Source of the DNA: Acidimicrobiales bacterium
Lineage (GTDB): Bacteria; Actinomycetota; Acidimicrobiia; Acidimicrobiales; UBA8190
NCBI GenBank assembly: GCA_030042575.1
Contig: JASHZK010000212.1
Location: 1-7,913, forward strand
Direction of reading: 5' to 3'
Length of the DNA stretch: 7,913 bases
The translations under genes and the position numbers were made by a program. Below the pieces are notes generated by a model that did no database searches, had not been told where the DNA came from, and saw only the letters and a list, made by a program, of their open reading frames with translations. Positions 1 through 5,897 of this stretch are shown piece by piece. The first letter of the stretch is position 1, and each line of letters opens with the position of its first letter.

Positions 1-23
1 GGCGCCGACGACGACTGCGGGGC

Positions 24-36
24 GGAGCGACGCTCC
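24..36. other. 13-base palindrome GGAGCG-A-CGCTCC in the left-edge non-coding stretch
   Basis: A perfect 6-base inverted repeat around a single central A lies about 95 bases before the first gene. As RNA only about four pairs could form around a five-base loop, so it would be a weak hairpin; as DNA it could be a dimer-binding site. No T-run follows. The rest of 1-128 shows no convincing gene. One forward frame is open from the edge to a stop at 121-123 (40 codons) and could be the tail of an upstream gene, but it has no recognisable motif. The palindrome may be chance in sequence this GC-rich. Confidence 0.2.
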
Positions 37-128
37 TGGGTGCTCACCGGGCCGATGCTAACGACCGAGGCAACCGGCTTTCCCCTCGGGCTGTCGGGGC
101 CGGGGGGGCTGTGCTATCACTGACGCCC

Positions 129-566
129 ATGTCAGACCCGTCGGGACACGACCACACCATCGACACCGGCAAGGGGACCTTCCAGCTGAGCGAGCTCGGC
201 CACCTCATGCCGGGCATGGCCGAGATCATGCCACTCGTGGGCGGGCGGATCTGGAAGTGCTACTACGCCGGACGGGCCGAGAACCAGGCGCTGGCCCGCT
301 TCCAATTGAAAGAGGCGGTGAACCTCATGGAGAAAGGCGCCTTCTTGCGCCCCAAGTACCAGGAGAACATGGAGAAGTTCGTCAACGAGGAAGTGGCCGC
401 GGTGCGCAAGTGCATCGAGTCCGAGGATTGGGAGAACTTCGACAGCGCCTTTCGGGCCATGGTGGACGCCGCCAACGCCTATCACGACGTGTACGACAAG
501 CCCTTCTTGCGCTGGCGCATCCCCGACCAGCCCCCGCCCGACCTGGACATGACCCCGCGGACGTAG
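129..566 (+). CDS. Conserved-looking helical protein of unknown function, 145 aa
   Basis: I do not recognise a named family with confidence. The protein is soluble, with no signal peptide or membrane segment, and looks almost all-helical: amphipathic stretches lie near residues 17-36, 40-71, 76-98 and 99-121, followed by a proline-rich tail (RIPDQPPPDLD, about 130-140). Aromatic residues and charges are mixed as in a helical bundle. Possible ligand residues are H25, C44, C95 and H119, but there is no CxxC or CxxCH. The segment AYHDVYDKPFLRWRIP (117-132) has the look of a family signature, and I have a vague memory of similar proteins of about 150 residues in other bacteria; that is not evidence. 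I chose ATG 129; an in-frame GTG at 111 would add six residues, and neither start has a clear Shine-Dalgarno. The gene ends 9 bases before an aldo/keto reductase and is probably co-transcribed with it. Confidence 0.75.
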   Translation: MSDPSGHDHTIDTGKGTFQLSELGHLMPGMAEIMPLVGGRIWKCYYAGRAENQALARFQLKEAVNLMEKGAFLRPKYQENMEKFVNEEVAAVRKCIESEDWENFDSAFRAMVDAANAYHDVYDKPFLRWRIPDQPPPDLDMTPRT

Positions 567-575
567 CCGGACCGG

Positions 576-1565
576 ATGGAGCACGTCCGCCTGGGCCGCA
601 GCGGGCTCCCGGTGTCGCGGCTGTGTCTCGGCACCATGACTTTCGGGCTCCAATGCGACGAGGTGGCCTCGCGGGCCATCTTGGACAAGGCCCTCGAGGG
701 TGGCATCACCTTCGTGGACACCGCCGATGCCTATCCCCTCGGCGGGGACCTCTCCACGGTGGGGCGCACCGAGGAGATCCTGGGCCGGGCTCTGGCCGGC
801 CGGCGCCAGGACGTGATCGTGGCCACCAAGTGTTTCATGCCGGTGGGACCGCACCACTGGGACGGGGGCATGTCGGCCAAGCACATCCTCTCGGCCGTGG
901 AGGCTTCGTTGCGTCGGCTGCGGACCGACTACGTCGACCTCTACCAACTCCACTTCGACGACCGGGCCACACCCTTGGAGGAAACCCTGCGCGCCCTCGA
1001 CGACGTGGTGCGTTCGGGCAAGGCCCGCTACGTCGGCGTCTCCAACTGGCAGGCCTGGCGGCTGGCCCTGGCCGTGGGCCGGGCCCAATTGCTGGGCACG
1101 GCGCCGATCACCTCGGTCCAGCCCCGCTACAACCTGCTGTACCGGGCCAACGAGCGCGATCTGTTCCCGCTGTGCCAGGAGGTGGGCATCGGCGTGATCC
1201 CCTACAACCCGTTGGCCGGGGGGCTGCTCACCGGCAAGCACCGGCGGGCGGAAGAGGCCGCAGACGGCCGATTCACTCTGGGCAACGCCGGGGCCATGTA
1301 CCGCCACCGCTACTGGCACGACGCCGAGTTCGACACCGTCGACGTGCTCACGCCGTTGGCCGACCAGGCCGGCGTGTCGTTGGCCCACCTGGCGATCGGC
1401 TGGGTGCTGGCCCAGCCGGCGATCACCGCTCCCATCGTGGGGGCGAGCCGCCCCGAGCAACTCGACGACGCCTTGGCCGCCGTCGAAAAGCCTCTCGACA
1501 AGGACCTGCTGGCCCGCCTGGACGAGCGAACGGTCCTCTGGCGCCGCAGCGACGCCGAACGGTGA
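576..1565 (+). CDS. Aldo/keto reductase, NADPH-dependent type
   Basis: The product has 329 residues, normal for an aldo/keto reductase (AKR), a soluble (beta/alpha)8 barrel that reduces aldehydes or ketones with NAD(P)H. It opens with the typical beta-hairpin and first strand (RLGRSGLPVSRLCLGTMTFG, 5-24). The catalytic tetrad is present: D48 and Y53 in FVDTADAY, K85 in VATK, and H126 in DLYQLH. SVQPRYNLLYR (180-190) and IPYNPLAGGLLTGK (208-221) are standard barrel motifs, and IVGASRPEQLDDAL (287-300) is the cofactor-phosphate loop and helix. The overall pattern resembles the Kv-beta/YajO-like branch rather than the classic aldose reductases. The substrate cannot be read from the sequence. The start at 576 gives the expected N-terminus, although its Shine-Dalgarno is poor; translation may couple to the gene that ends 9 bases upstream. 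Confidence 0.93.
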   Translation: MEHVRLGRSGLPVSRLCLGTMTFGLQCDEVASRAILDKALEGGITFVDTADAYPLGGDLSTVGRTEEILGRALAGRRQDVIVATKCFMPVGPHHWDGGMSAKHILSAVEASLRRLRTDYVDLYQLHFDDRATPLEETLRALDDVVRSGKARYVGVSNWQAWRLALAVGRAQLLGTAPITSVQPRYNLLYRANERDLFPLCQEVGIGVIPYNPLAGGLLTGKHRRAEEAADGRFTLGNAGAMYRHRYWHDAEFDTVDVLTPLADQAGVSLAHLAIGWVLAQPAITAPIVGASRPEQLDDALAAVEKPLDKDLLARLDERTVLWRRSDAER

Positions 1566-1580
1566 GTCAGCCCTGCTGAC
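1566..1580 (+). terminator. Hairpin directly after the aldo/keto reductase stop codon
   Basis: GTCAGC-CCT-GCTGAC is a perfect 6-base-pair stem with a 3-base loop, beginning at the base after the TGA. The downstream sequence (CCCTCTCGGTTCC) is pyrimidine-rich but has no T-run, so this is at best a weak intrinsic terminator or a 3'-end-protecting hairpin. Its position, between the reductase unit and a separately controlled regulator gene, suits a transcript end. Confidence 0.3.
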
Positions 1581-1644
1581 CCTCTCGGTTCCGGAGGTCA
1601 CCCTTCCCGACCCAGAGCAAACCCACCAACCACCCAAAGCCTTC

Positions 1645-1662
1645 TCACAGTGACTTCACAGT
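1645..1662 (+). promoter_or_regulatory. PhoP-type direct-repeat box upstream of the response regulator
   Basis: TCACAGT occurs twice with exactly 4 bases (GACT) between, giving an 11-base period that places both half-sites on the same face of the helix. The published binding site of Mycobacterium tuberculosis PhoP is a direct repeat of TCACAGC-like 7-mers with a 4-base spacer, so each half-site here differs from it only at the last base. A degenerate third copy (CCAAAGC, 4 of 7) sits one period upstream at 1634-1640. The box ends 34 bases before the start codon of a regulator that itself resembles PhoP, which points to autoregulation. I could not place a convincing -10 or -35 element, so activation and repression cannot be told apart. 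Confidence 0.65.
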
Positions 1663-1683
1663 TCTGCCGACGACCATGGGACC

Positions 1684-1689
1684 AGGAGG
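1684..1689 (+). promoter_or_regulatory. Shine-Dalgarno AGGAGG that fixes the response regulator start
   Basis: AGGAGG lies 7 bases before ATG 1697. An in-frame ATG at 1676 would place this strong Shine-Dalgarno inside the coding region and add only a glycine-rich, non-conserved MGPGGGP, so 1697 is the better start. Confidence 0.85.
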
Positions 1690-1696
1690 CGGCCCC

Positions 1697-2410
1697 ATGA
1701 CGAGCACCACTGAAAGCACTCCCCGCGTCCTCGTCGTCGACGACGAGCGCAGCATCACGGACCTCGTGTCCATGGCCCTGCGCTACGAAGGGCTCCAGGT
1801 GGAGGTGGCCAGCGGCGGGCGCCAGGCCTTGGAGTCCATCTCCCGGTTCCGCCCGCAACTGGTCGTCCTCGATGTGATGCTCCCCGACCTGAGCGGCTTC
1901 GACGTGCTCGAGCGCATGAAACGAGACGGCATCGGTGGGCGTGTGCCGGTGCTCTTCCTCACCGCCCGCGACACCCTGGACGACAAACTGCGGGGCTTCA
2001 CCCTGGGCGGGGACGACTACATGACCAAGCCCTTCAGCGTGGAGGAGCTGATCGTGCGCGTACGCGCCATCCTGCGGCGCGTCCACGGCGACGGGCAGAG
2101 CCCCCGCTTGGCCGTGGCCGACTTGGAGCTGGACGAGGAGAGCCACGAGGTCTACCGGGGTTCCACCGCCATCGAACTGACCCCTACCGAGTTCAAACTG
2201 CTGCACTATCTCATGCTCAACGCCGGCCGGGTGGTGTCGAAGTCGCAGATCCTCGACCGGGTGTGGCAGTACGACTTCGACGGCAACGCCAACGTGGTCG
2301 AGATCTACATCAGCTACCTCCGTAAGAAGGTCGACAGCCTCGGTCCCCGTCTCATCCACACGGTGCGGGGCGTGGGCTACAGCATCCGGGCGCCTCGACA
2401 GCCGGGCTAG
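1697..2410 (+). CDS. phoP: OmpR/PhoB-family response regulator, PhoP-like
   Basis: This 237-residue cytoplasmic transcription factor is phosphorylated by a partner sensor kinase. The receiver domain (about 10-125) has the acidic pair D15/D16, phospho-acceptor D59 in VVLDVMLP, switch T89, Y108, and K111-P112 in the TKPF motif. The winged-helix DNA-binding domain (about 138-233) contains ELTPTEFKLLHYLMLNAG, the recognition-helix region NVVEIYISYLRKKVD, and HTVRGVGYSIR at the wing. From memory, LTLGGDDYVTKPFS, ELDEETHEVW, SPTEFTLL, VVES.VSYLRRK and LLHTLRGVGY of M. tuberculosis PhoP line up closely, which is why I use the symbol; a different physiological role is possible. The PhoP-type box upstream supports the call independently. 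The sensor kinase gene follows after 2 bases, giving a classic two-gene operon. Confidence 0.92.
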   Translation: MTSTTESTPRVLVVDDERSITDLVSMALRYEGLQVEVASGGRQALESISRFRPQLVVLDVMLPDLSGFDVLERMKRDGIGGRVPVLFLTARDTLDDKLRGFTLGGDDYMTKPFSVEELIVRVRAILRRVHGDGQSPRLAVADLELDEESHEVYRGSTAIELTPTEFKLLHYLMLNAGRVVSKSQILDRVWQYDFDGNANVVEIYISYLRKKVDSLGPRLIHTVRGVGYSIRAPRQPG

Positions 2411-2412
2411 CC

Positions 2413-4011
2413 ATGACCCTGCGTCTGCGGCTGCTCCTGGTGCTCGTGGGCATCGTGGCCGCCGGGTTGCTGGCGGCCGACATCGTCACCTACAACCAAC
2501 TGGGCTCTTACCTCTACCAGCAGAGAGAAACGCAGCTCACCGACTCCGCCAATGCCGTCTACGGGGCCTTGAGCCGCTGCCTGCCCGAGCCCACCGTGCC
2601 CTTCGGCAGCTCGGGCACCTGTACCCTCGACCCCCGCTTCGCCGCGGGGATCAACCTGCCCAGCGGCTTCTACGTGGCCCTCCTCGACAACGGCAGCCGC
2701 CTGGTGTGGGGATTCCCGGACAGCTCGACGGACAGCAACGCCGACGCCCCGTCGCTGCCGGCCGACCTGCCCGGCTCCTTCTCGAGCTCGGCCCAGGCCA
2801 CATACTTCATGGCCTCGAGCTCGGGCGCCGACTCCATCAAGTACGAGGTGTACGCGGCTGCGGAGCCCGGCGGCGAAACCGTCGTCGTCGCCTCTCCCAC
2901 CTCGGACATAACCGGCACCCTCGGCCACCTCGAGGGGATCGAGGCTCTCGTCACTCTGGCCGTGTTGTTGGGACTGGGGGTGCTCGCCTGGTGGATCGTG
3001 CGCCGGGGCCTGCGCCCCCTGGAGGACATGGCCGTCACCGCCGGTGCCATCGCCGCCGGTGACCTCACCCAGCGGGTGCCCGACGACGGTGGTCGCACCG
3101 AGGTGGGGCAGCTGGGGGTGGCCCTCAACGCCATGCTGGGCAACATCGAGCGCGCCTTCGCTGAGCGGGCCGCCTCCGAAGAGCGGTTGCGGCGCTTTTT
3201 GGCTGACGCCTCCCACGAATTGCGCACCCCGCTCACCTCCATCCGGGGCTACTCCGAGATGTTCGACCGGGGGGCGCGCGACCGCCCCGAGGACCTGGCC
3301 ACCTCCATGCGTTACATCCGGGCCGAGGCCGACCGGATGTCGGAGATGGTGAACGACCTGCTGCTCCTGGCCCGCCTCGACCGGGAACGGCCCTTGGAGC
3401 AGGAGGAGGTCGATCTGCGCGAGGTGGTGGAGGACGCCGTGCACGCCGCCAACGTCTCTGCCCCCGAGCGCGTCATCTCCTTCACTGGGGCGGGGCCGCT
3501 GTGGGTGGAGGGCGATGCCGGCCGGCTGCGACAGGTGGCCGACAACCTGCTCGCCAACGCCGTTCGCCACACCCCGCCGGGCACTCCGGTGGGGGTGCAG
3601 CTGCAGTCCGTGGGGGGCAGCGCCCTGCTCGAGGTGCACGACCATGGCCCGGGGATCCCCCCCGAGGAGCAGGACCGCATCTTCGAGCCCTTCCACAGGG
3701 CCGATCCGTCACGGTCCCGCAACACCGGCGGCATGGGGCTGGGACTGGCCATCGTGGCTGCCATAACCCGGGCCCACGGTGGCGCCGTGGGAGTGAGTTC
3801 CAACGGAAACGGTGGTGCCACTTTCTGGGTTCGCCTGCCCCTGGGCCGTCCCGGCCCCCCTGGCGTGCCGGCCTACGGAGGCGGGCAGGAACTAGACCCG
3901 GGCCATGTTGGCGAAGCGGGTGTGGTGGTTCATGAAGGCCAGCTCGGTGATCCCGGTAGGACCGTTGCGGTGCTTGGCGATGATGATCTCGGCCGTCCCC
4001 CGAACGGGTGA
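2413..4011 (+). CDS. phoR: Membrane sensor histidine kinase, PhoR-like, with an unusual C-terminal tail
   Basis: The product has 532 residues and is probably the partner of the preceding regulator. Order of parts: membrane segment 1 (about 5-25); an extracytoplasmic sensor region (about 26-173) with two cysteines, C56 and C70, that could form a disulfide; membrane segment 2 (about 174-196); HAMP linker (about 197-250, including the RRGLRPLEDM entry); HisKA with phospho-accepting H268 in ASHELRTPL; and an HATPase_c domain with N-box N378/N382 (DNLLANAVRH), G1 box DHGPGIP (410-416), F box FEPFHR (424-429) and G2 box GGMGLGLAIV (439-448). The catalytic domain ends at FWVRLPL (477). The remaining 55 residues are glycine/proline-rich and then low in motif content, and the last 39 are antisense to dnaB. 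No strong Shine-Dalgarno precedes the ATG, so translation is probably coupled to the regulator. What the sensor detects is unknown. Confidence 0.92.
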   Translation: MTLRLRLLLVLVGIVAAGLLAADIVTYNQLGSYLYQQRETQLTDSANAVYGALSRCLPEPTVPFGSSGTCTLDPRFAAGINLPSGFYVALLDNGSRLVWGFPDSSTDSNADAPSLPADLPGSFSSSAQATYFMASSSGADSIKYEVYAAAEPGGETVVVASPTSDITGTLGHLEGIEALVTLAVLLGLGVLAWWIVRRGLRPLEDMAVTAGAIAAGDLTQRVPDDGGRTEVGQLGVALNAMLGNIERAFAERAASEERLRRFLADASHELRTPLTSIRGYSEMFDRGARDRPEDLATSMRYIRAEADRMSEMVNDLLLLARLDRERPLEQEEVDLREVVEDAVHAANVSAPERVISFTGAGPLWVEGDAGRLRQVADNLLANAVRHTPPGTPVGVQLQSVGGSALLEVHDHGPGIPPEEQDRIFEPFHRADPSRSRNTGGMGLGLAIVAAITRAHGGAVGVSSNGNGGATFWVRLPLGRPGPPGVPAYGGGQELDPGHVGEAGVVVHEGQLGDPGRTVAVLGDDDLGRPPNG

Positions 4012-5262
4012 GTCGGGGTTGTACAGCTCGTCGCGATAGATGAACATCACCACGTCGGCGTCCTGCTCGATCGAGCCGCTCTCGCGGAGGTCGGCGAGCA
4101 CGGGCCGCTTGTCCTGACGCATCTCCACGTTGCGCGACAGCTGGGAGAGAGCCACCACCGGGATGTCGAGCTCACGAGCCAGCACCTTGAGCCCGCGGCT
4201 GATCTCCGACACCTCGACCTGGCGGTTCTCGGCTCGGCTCCGCTGGTGGCCGGTCATGAGCTGCAGGTAGTCGACGACCACCAGACCGAGCCCTTCGCGA
4301 GCCTTGAGCCGCCGGGCCTTGGCCCGGATGTCCATGACGGTGACATTGGGGTTGTCGTCGATGTAGATGGGGGCGTCGCCCAGGCGGCCGATGGCCTCGG
4401 AGATCTTGGGCCAATCCGACTCGTGCAGCCGGCCGTTGCGCAAACGGGTGGCGTCCACCCGGGCCTCGGAGCACAACAGACGCTGGGTGAGTTCGAGGTG
4501 GCTCATCTCCAAGGAGAACAGCAGCGCTGGCACTCGGGCGTGCACGGCGGCATGGGCCACGATGCCCAGGGCCAGGCTCGTCTTCCCGGCGCTCGGTCTG
4601 GCCCCGATCACCACCAGGTTCGACTTCTGCAGGCCGGCCAGCCGCTCGTCGAGGTCGACGAAGCCGGTCGGCACCCCGGTGATGGCCTCTCCCCGGTTGT
4701 AGAGGCTCTCGAGGTGGTCGAGGCTCTCGGCCAAGAGGTCGCGCAAAGAGGACAGGGAGTCGACCACCCGCCGCTGAGCCACGTCGAAGACCAAGGACTC
4801 GGCCCGGTCGACCACCTCGGTCACATCCCCAGGGACGCTGTAGCCGAGCTCGGCGATCTCACCTGCCACCGAGATGAGCCCGCGCAACAATGCGAGCTCT
4901 TCGACGATCTTGGCGTAGTAGGAGGCGTTGCCCGGTGCCGGGGTGTTCACCTGCAGGGAGAGCAACACCGACTGGTCGCCCACGGCGCCGAGCAGCCCGC
5001 TGCGGCGCAGCTCGTCGACCACCGTCACCGGGTCGGCCGCCTCTCCCCGGATGTAGAGGGCGGCGATGGCAGAGAAGATGTGAACGTGGGCCGGCTTGTA
5101 GAAGTCCTCCGCCTTGCAGCACTCCAAGGCGACGGCGATGGCATCGCGCGACAGGAGCATGGCCCCGAGCAACGACTCCTCGGCATCGAGGTCGTGAGGA
5201 GGGATCCGGCCGGAGACAGCCTTCGTCGGACCAAGGCGGCGGTCGTCAGTGGTGGGCACCAT
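3892..5262 (-). CDS. dnaB: Replicative DNA helicase DnaB
   Basis: The product has 456 residues, normal for DnaB, the hexameric helicase that unwinds DNA at the replication fork and works with primase and the helicase loader. The N-terminal helical domain starts at PPHDLDAEESLLGAML (21-36). The RecA-like motor has Walker A GARPSAGKTSL (220-230, K227/T228), Walker B VVVDYLQLM (328-336, D331), the H4/DNA-loop region ALSQLSRNVEMR (371-382), DLRESGSIEQDAD (391-403) and the C-terminal HRNGPTG (431-437), which carries the arginine-finger region. There is no intein, although DnaB is a common intein host. The start ATG has GAAGG 9 bases upstream (5272-5276 on this strand). Upstream lie a putative terminator and a repeat cluster, so dnaB may have its own promoter. 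Its last 39 codons plus stop overlap the oppositely oriented histidine kinase frame. Confidence 0.97.
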   Translation of the reverse strand: MVPTTDDRRLGPTKAVSGRIPPHDLDAEESLLGAMLLSRDAIAVALECCKAEDFYKPAHVHIFSAIAALYIRGEAADPVTVVDELRRSGLLGAVGDQSVLLSLQVNTPAPGNASYYAKIVEELALLRGLISVAGEIAELGYSVPGDVTEVVDRAESLVFDVAQRRVVDSLSSLRDLLAESLDHLESLYNRGEAITGVPTGFVDLDERLAGLQKSNLVVIGARPSAGKTSLALGIVAHAAVHARVPALLFSLEMSHLELTQRLLCSEARVDATRLRNGRLHESDWPKISEAIGRLGDAPIYIDDNPNVTVMDIRAKARRLKAREGLGLVVVDYLQLMTGHQRSRAENRQVEVSEISRGLKVLARELDIPVVALSQLSRNVEMRQDKRPVLADLRESGSIEQDADVVMFIYRDELYNPDSPVRGTAEIIIAKHRNGPTGITELAFMNHHTRFANMARV

Positions 5263-5324
5263 AGCCGGCTACCTTCGCCCATCCGCTTTGGGGAAGACGA
5301 GGGGCGCAAGCTGGGGAATTACCG

Positions 5325-5339
5325 GGGGACAGCCCTGTG
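5325..5339 (-). repeat. 15-base direct repeat upstream of dnaB, copy 1
   Basis: On the given strand this reads GGGGACAGCCCTGTG and matches copy 2 at 5369-5383 in 14 of 15 bases, with a 44-base period (about four helical turns). Each copy contains ACAG-CC-CTGT or its one-mismatch form, a small inverted repeat. The copy lies 63 bases before the dnaB start and overlaps a DnaA-box-like site. It may be a protein-binding site controlling dnaB; no regulator can be named. Confidence 0.5.
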
Positions 5340-5344
5340 GACAG
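5336..5344 (-). promoter_or_regulatory. DnaA-box-like site CTGTCCACA upstream of dnaB
   Basis: Read on the dnaB strand this is CTGTCCACA, 8 of 9 bases identical to TTGTCCACA, the DnaA box preferred in high-GC actinobacteria. A poorer match (CTATCCCCA, 7 of 9 to TTATCCACA) lies at 5368-5376 on the same strand. Its place between rplI and dnaB suggests possible DnaA control of helicase expression. A lone near-match can arise by chance, and nothing else here looks like an origin. Confidence 0.35.
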
Positions 5345-5368
5345 CAGGTGGATCCGTGCCCAGGAGCT

Positions 5369-5383
5369 GGGGATAGCCCTGTG
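5369..5383 (-). repeat. 15-base direct repeat upstream of dnaB, copy 2
   Basis: On the given strand this reads GGGGATAGCCCTGTG, differing from copy 1 only at the sixth base. A shorter third occurrence of the core CCCTGTG lies at 5391-5397, 14 bases further on, so the core appears three times within 65 bases and runs up to the rplI terminator. Confidence 0.5.
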
Positions 5384-5399
5384 ATCTGCGCCCTGTGCC

Positions 5400-5423
5400 A
5401 AAACCGTCCCATACCGCGACGGT
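5400..5423 (-). terminator. Putative intrinsic terminator after rplI
   Basis: On the minus strand ACCGTC (5423-5418) pairs with GACGGT (5408-5403) around a 9-base loop, and three more Ts follow (TTTT counting the last stem base). It begins 25 bases after the rplI stop. A second GC-rich hairpin, GGCCG-N6-CGGCC, lies between at 5428-5443. Together they could end the ribosomal-protein transcript or reduce read-through into dnaB. The T-run is short and the stem only 6 base pairs, so termination would be partial. Confidence 0.45.
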
Positions 5424-5427
5424 GACA

Positions 5428-5443
5428 GGCCGCTGTAACGGCC
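5428..5443 (-). other. GC-only hairpin just after rplI
   Basis: GGCCG and CGGCC form a 5-base-pair, all-GC stem with a 6-base loop, starting 4 bases after the rplI stop codon. No T-run follows directly. It may act with the next hairpin as a tandem terminator or protect the transcript's 3' end. Confidence 0.35.
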
Positions 5444-5447
5444 CGAA

Positions 5448-5897
5448 TCAGCCGGCCGGGACGACCTCCACGGTCAGCTCCGCCTCGACGTCGGCATGCA
5501 GATGGACGCTGACCACGTGCGTGCCGACCGACTTGATGGGCTCGTCGAGTCGGACCCGGCGACGATCGATGACCGTGCCCAACTGGGCCTGCACAGCGTC
5601 GGCCAGGTCCTGAGCGGTGACCGAGCCGAACAATCTTCCCTCGGCCCCGCTGCGGGCGGGCACGGTCAGTGTCTTTCCGGTCAGCATGTCGGCCACCGTC
5701 TGGGCCGACTCCCGGTCACGCACATCGCGCCGGTCACGGGACCTGCGCATGGCCGTGGCCTGCTGGTCCACAGCCGCGGACGCCTTGAGCGCCCGCCCGG
5801 TGGGCAGCAGGAAGTTACGGGCGAAGCCGCCAGACACGTCCACGATGTCGCCTCGGCGACCGACCCCCTCGACGTCGGCTCGCAGGAGGACCCGCAT
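5448..5897 (-). CDS. rplI: Ribosomal protein bL9
   Basis: The product has 149 residues, the usual L9 length. L9 binds 23S rRNA at the base of the L1 stalk of the large subunit. It has the N-terminal RNA-binding domain ([21 protein letters not shown], with GGFARNFLLP at 23-32), a long charged connecting helix (about 41-75, rich in R, D, Q and A), and a C-terminal domain with GRLFGSVT (87-94). ATG 5897 is chosen because L9 proteins begin MKVIL-like and AAGGAG at 5911-5906 is 8 bases upstream; a GTG one codon earlier (5900) is in frame. The ATG shares its A with the TGA of rpsR, and the Shine-Dalgarno is formed by the Lys-Glu codons near the rpsR end, so translation is very probably coupled. Confidence 0.97.
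   Translation of the reverse strand: MRVLLRADVEGVGRRGDIVDVSGGFARNFLLPTGRALKASAAVDQQATAMRRSRDRRDVRDRESAQTVADMLTGKTLTVPARSGAEGRLFGSVTAQDLADAVQAQLGTVIDRRRVRLDEPIKSVGTHVVSVHLHADVEAELTVEVVPAG

Noticed and set aside
1..123. Possible tail of an upstream gene in the forward frame from base 1
   Set aside because: It has only 40 codons, no recognisable motif and a Gly/Leu/Pro-rich end typical of chance translation; it cannot be supported without upstream sequence.
132..1637. Open frame of 501 codons on the minus strand across the first two genes
   Set aside because: It is antisense to the hypothetical protein and aldo/keto reductase, has low-complexity Gly/Val/His-rich composition and no motifs; long antisense frames are expected from strong GC bias at third positions.
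1676..1696. Earlier ATG for the response regulator
   Set aside because: It lies upstream of a strong AGGAGG that is correctly spaced for ATG 1697, and it would add only a non-conserved glycine-rich heptapeptide.
2407..3696. Open frame of 429 codons antisense to the histidine kinase
   Set aside because: There is no recognisable domain, and the opposite strand encodes a full sensor kinase with all catalytic boxes.
3892..5262. Intein in DnaB
   Set aside because: DnaB is a frequent intein host, but the Walker A, Walker B and C-terminal motifs are uninterrupted and the length is normal.
4246..5376. Open frame of 376 codons on the plus strand opposite dnaB
   Set aside because: It has a shadow-type composition, while dnaB on the other strand has every helicase motif.
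5263..5447. Replication origin between rplI and dnaB
   Set aside because: There is only one near-perfect DnaA-box-like site, no AT-rich unwinding region, and no dnaA or dnaN nearby.
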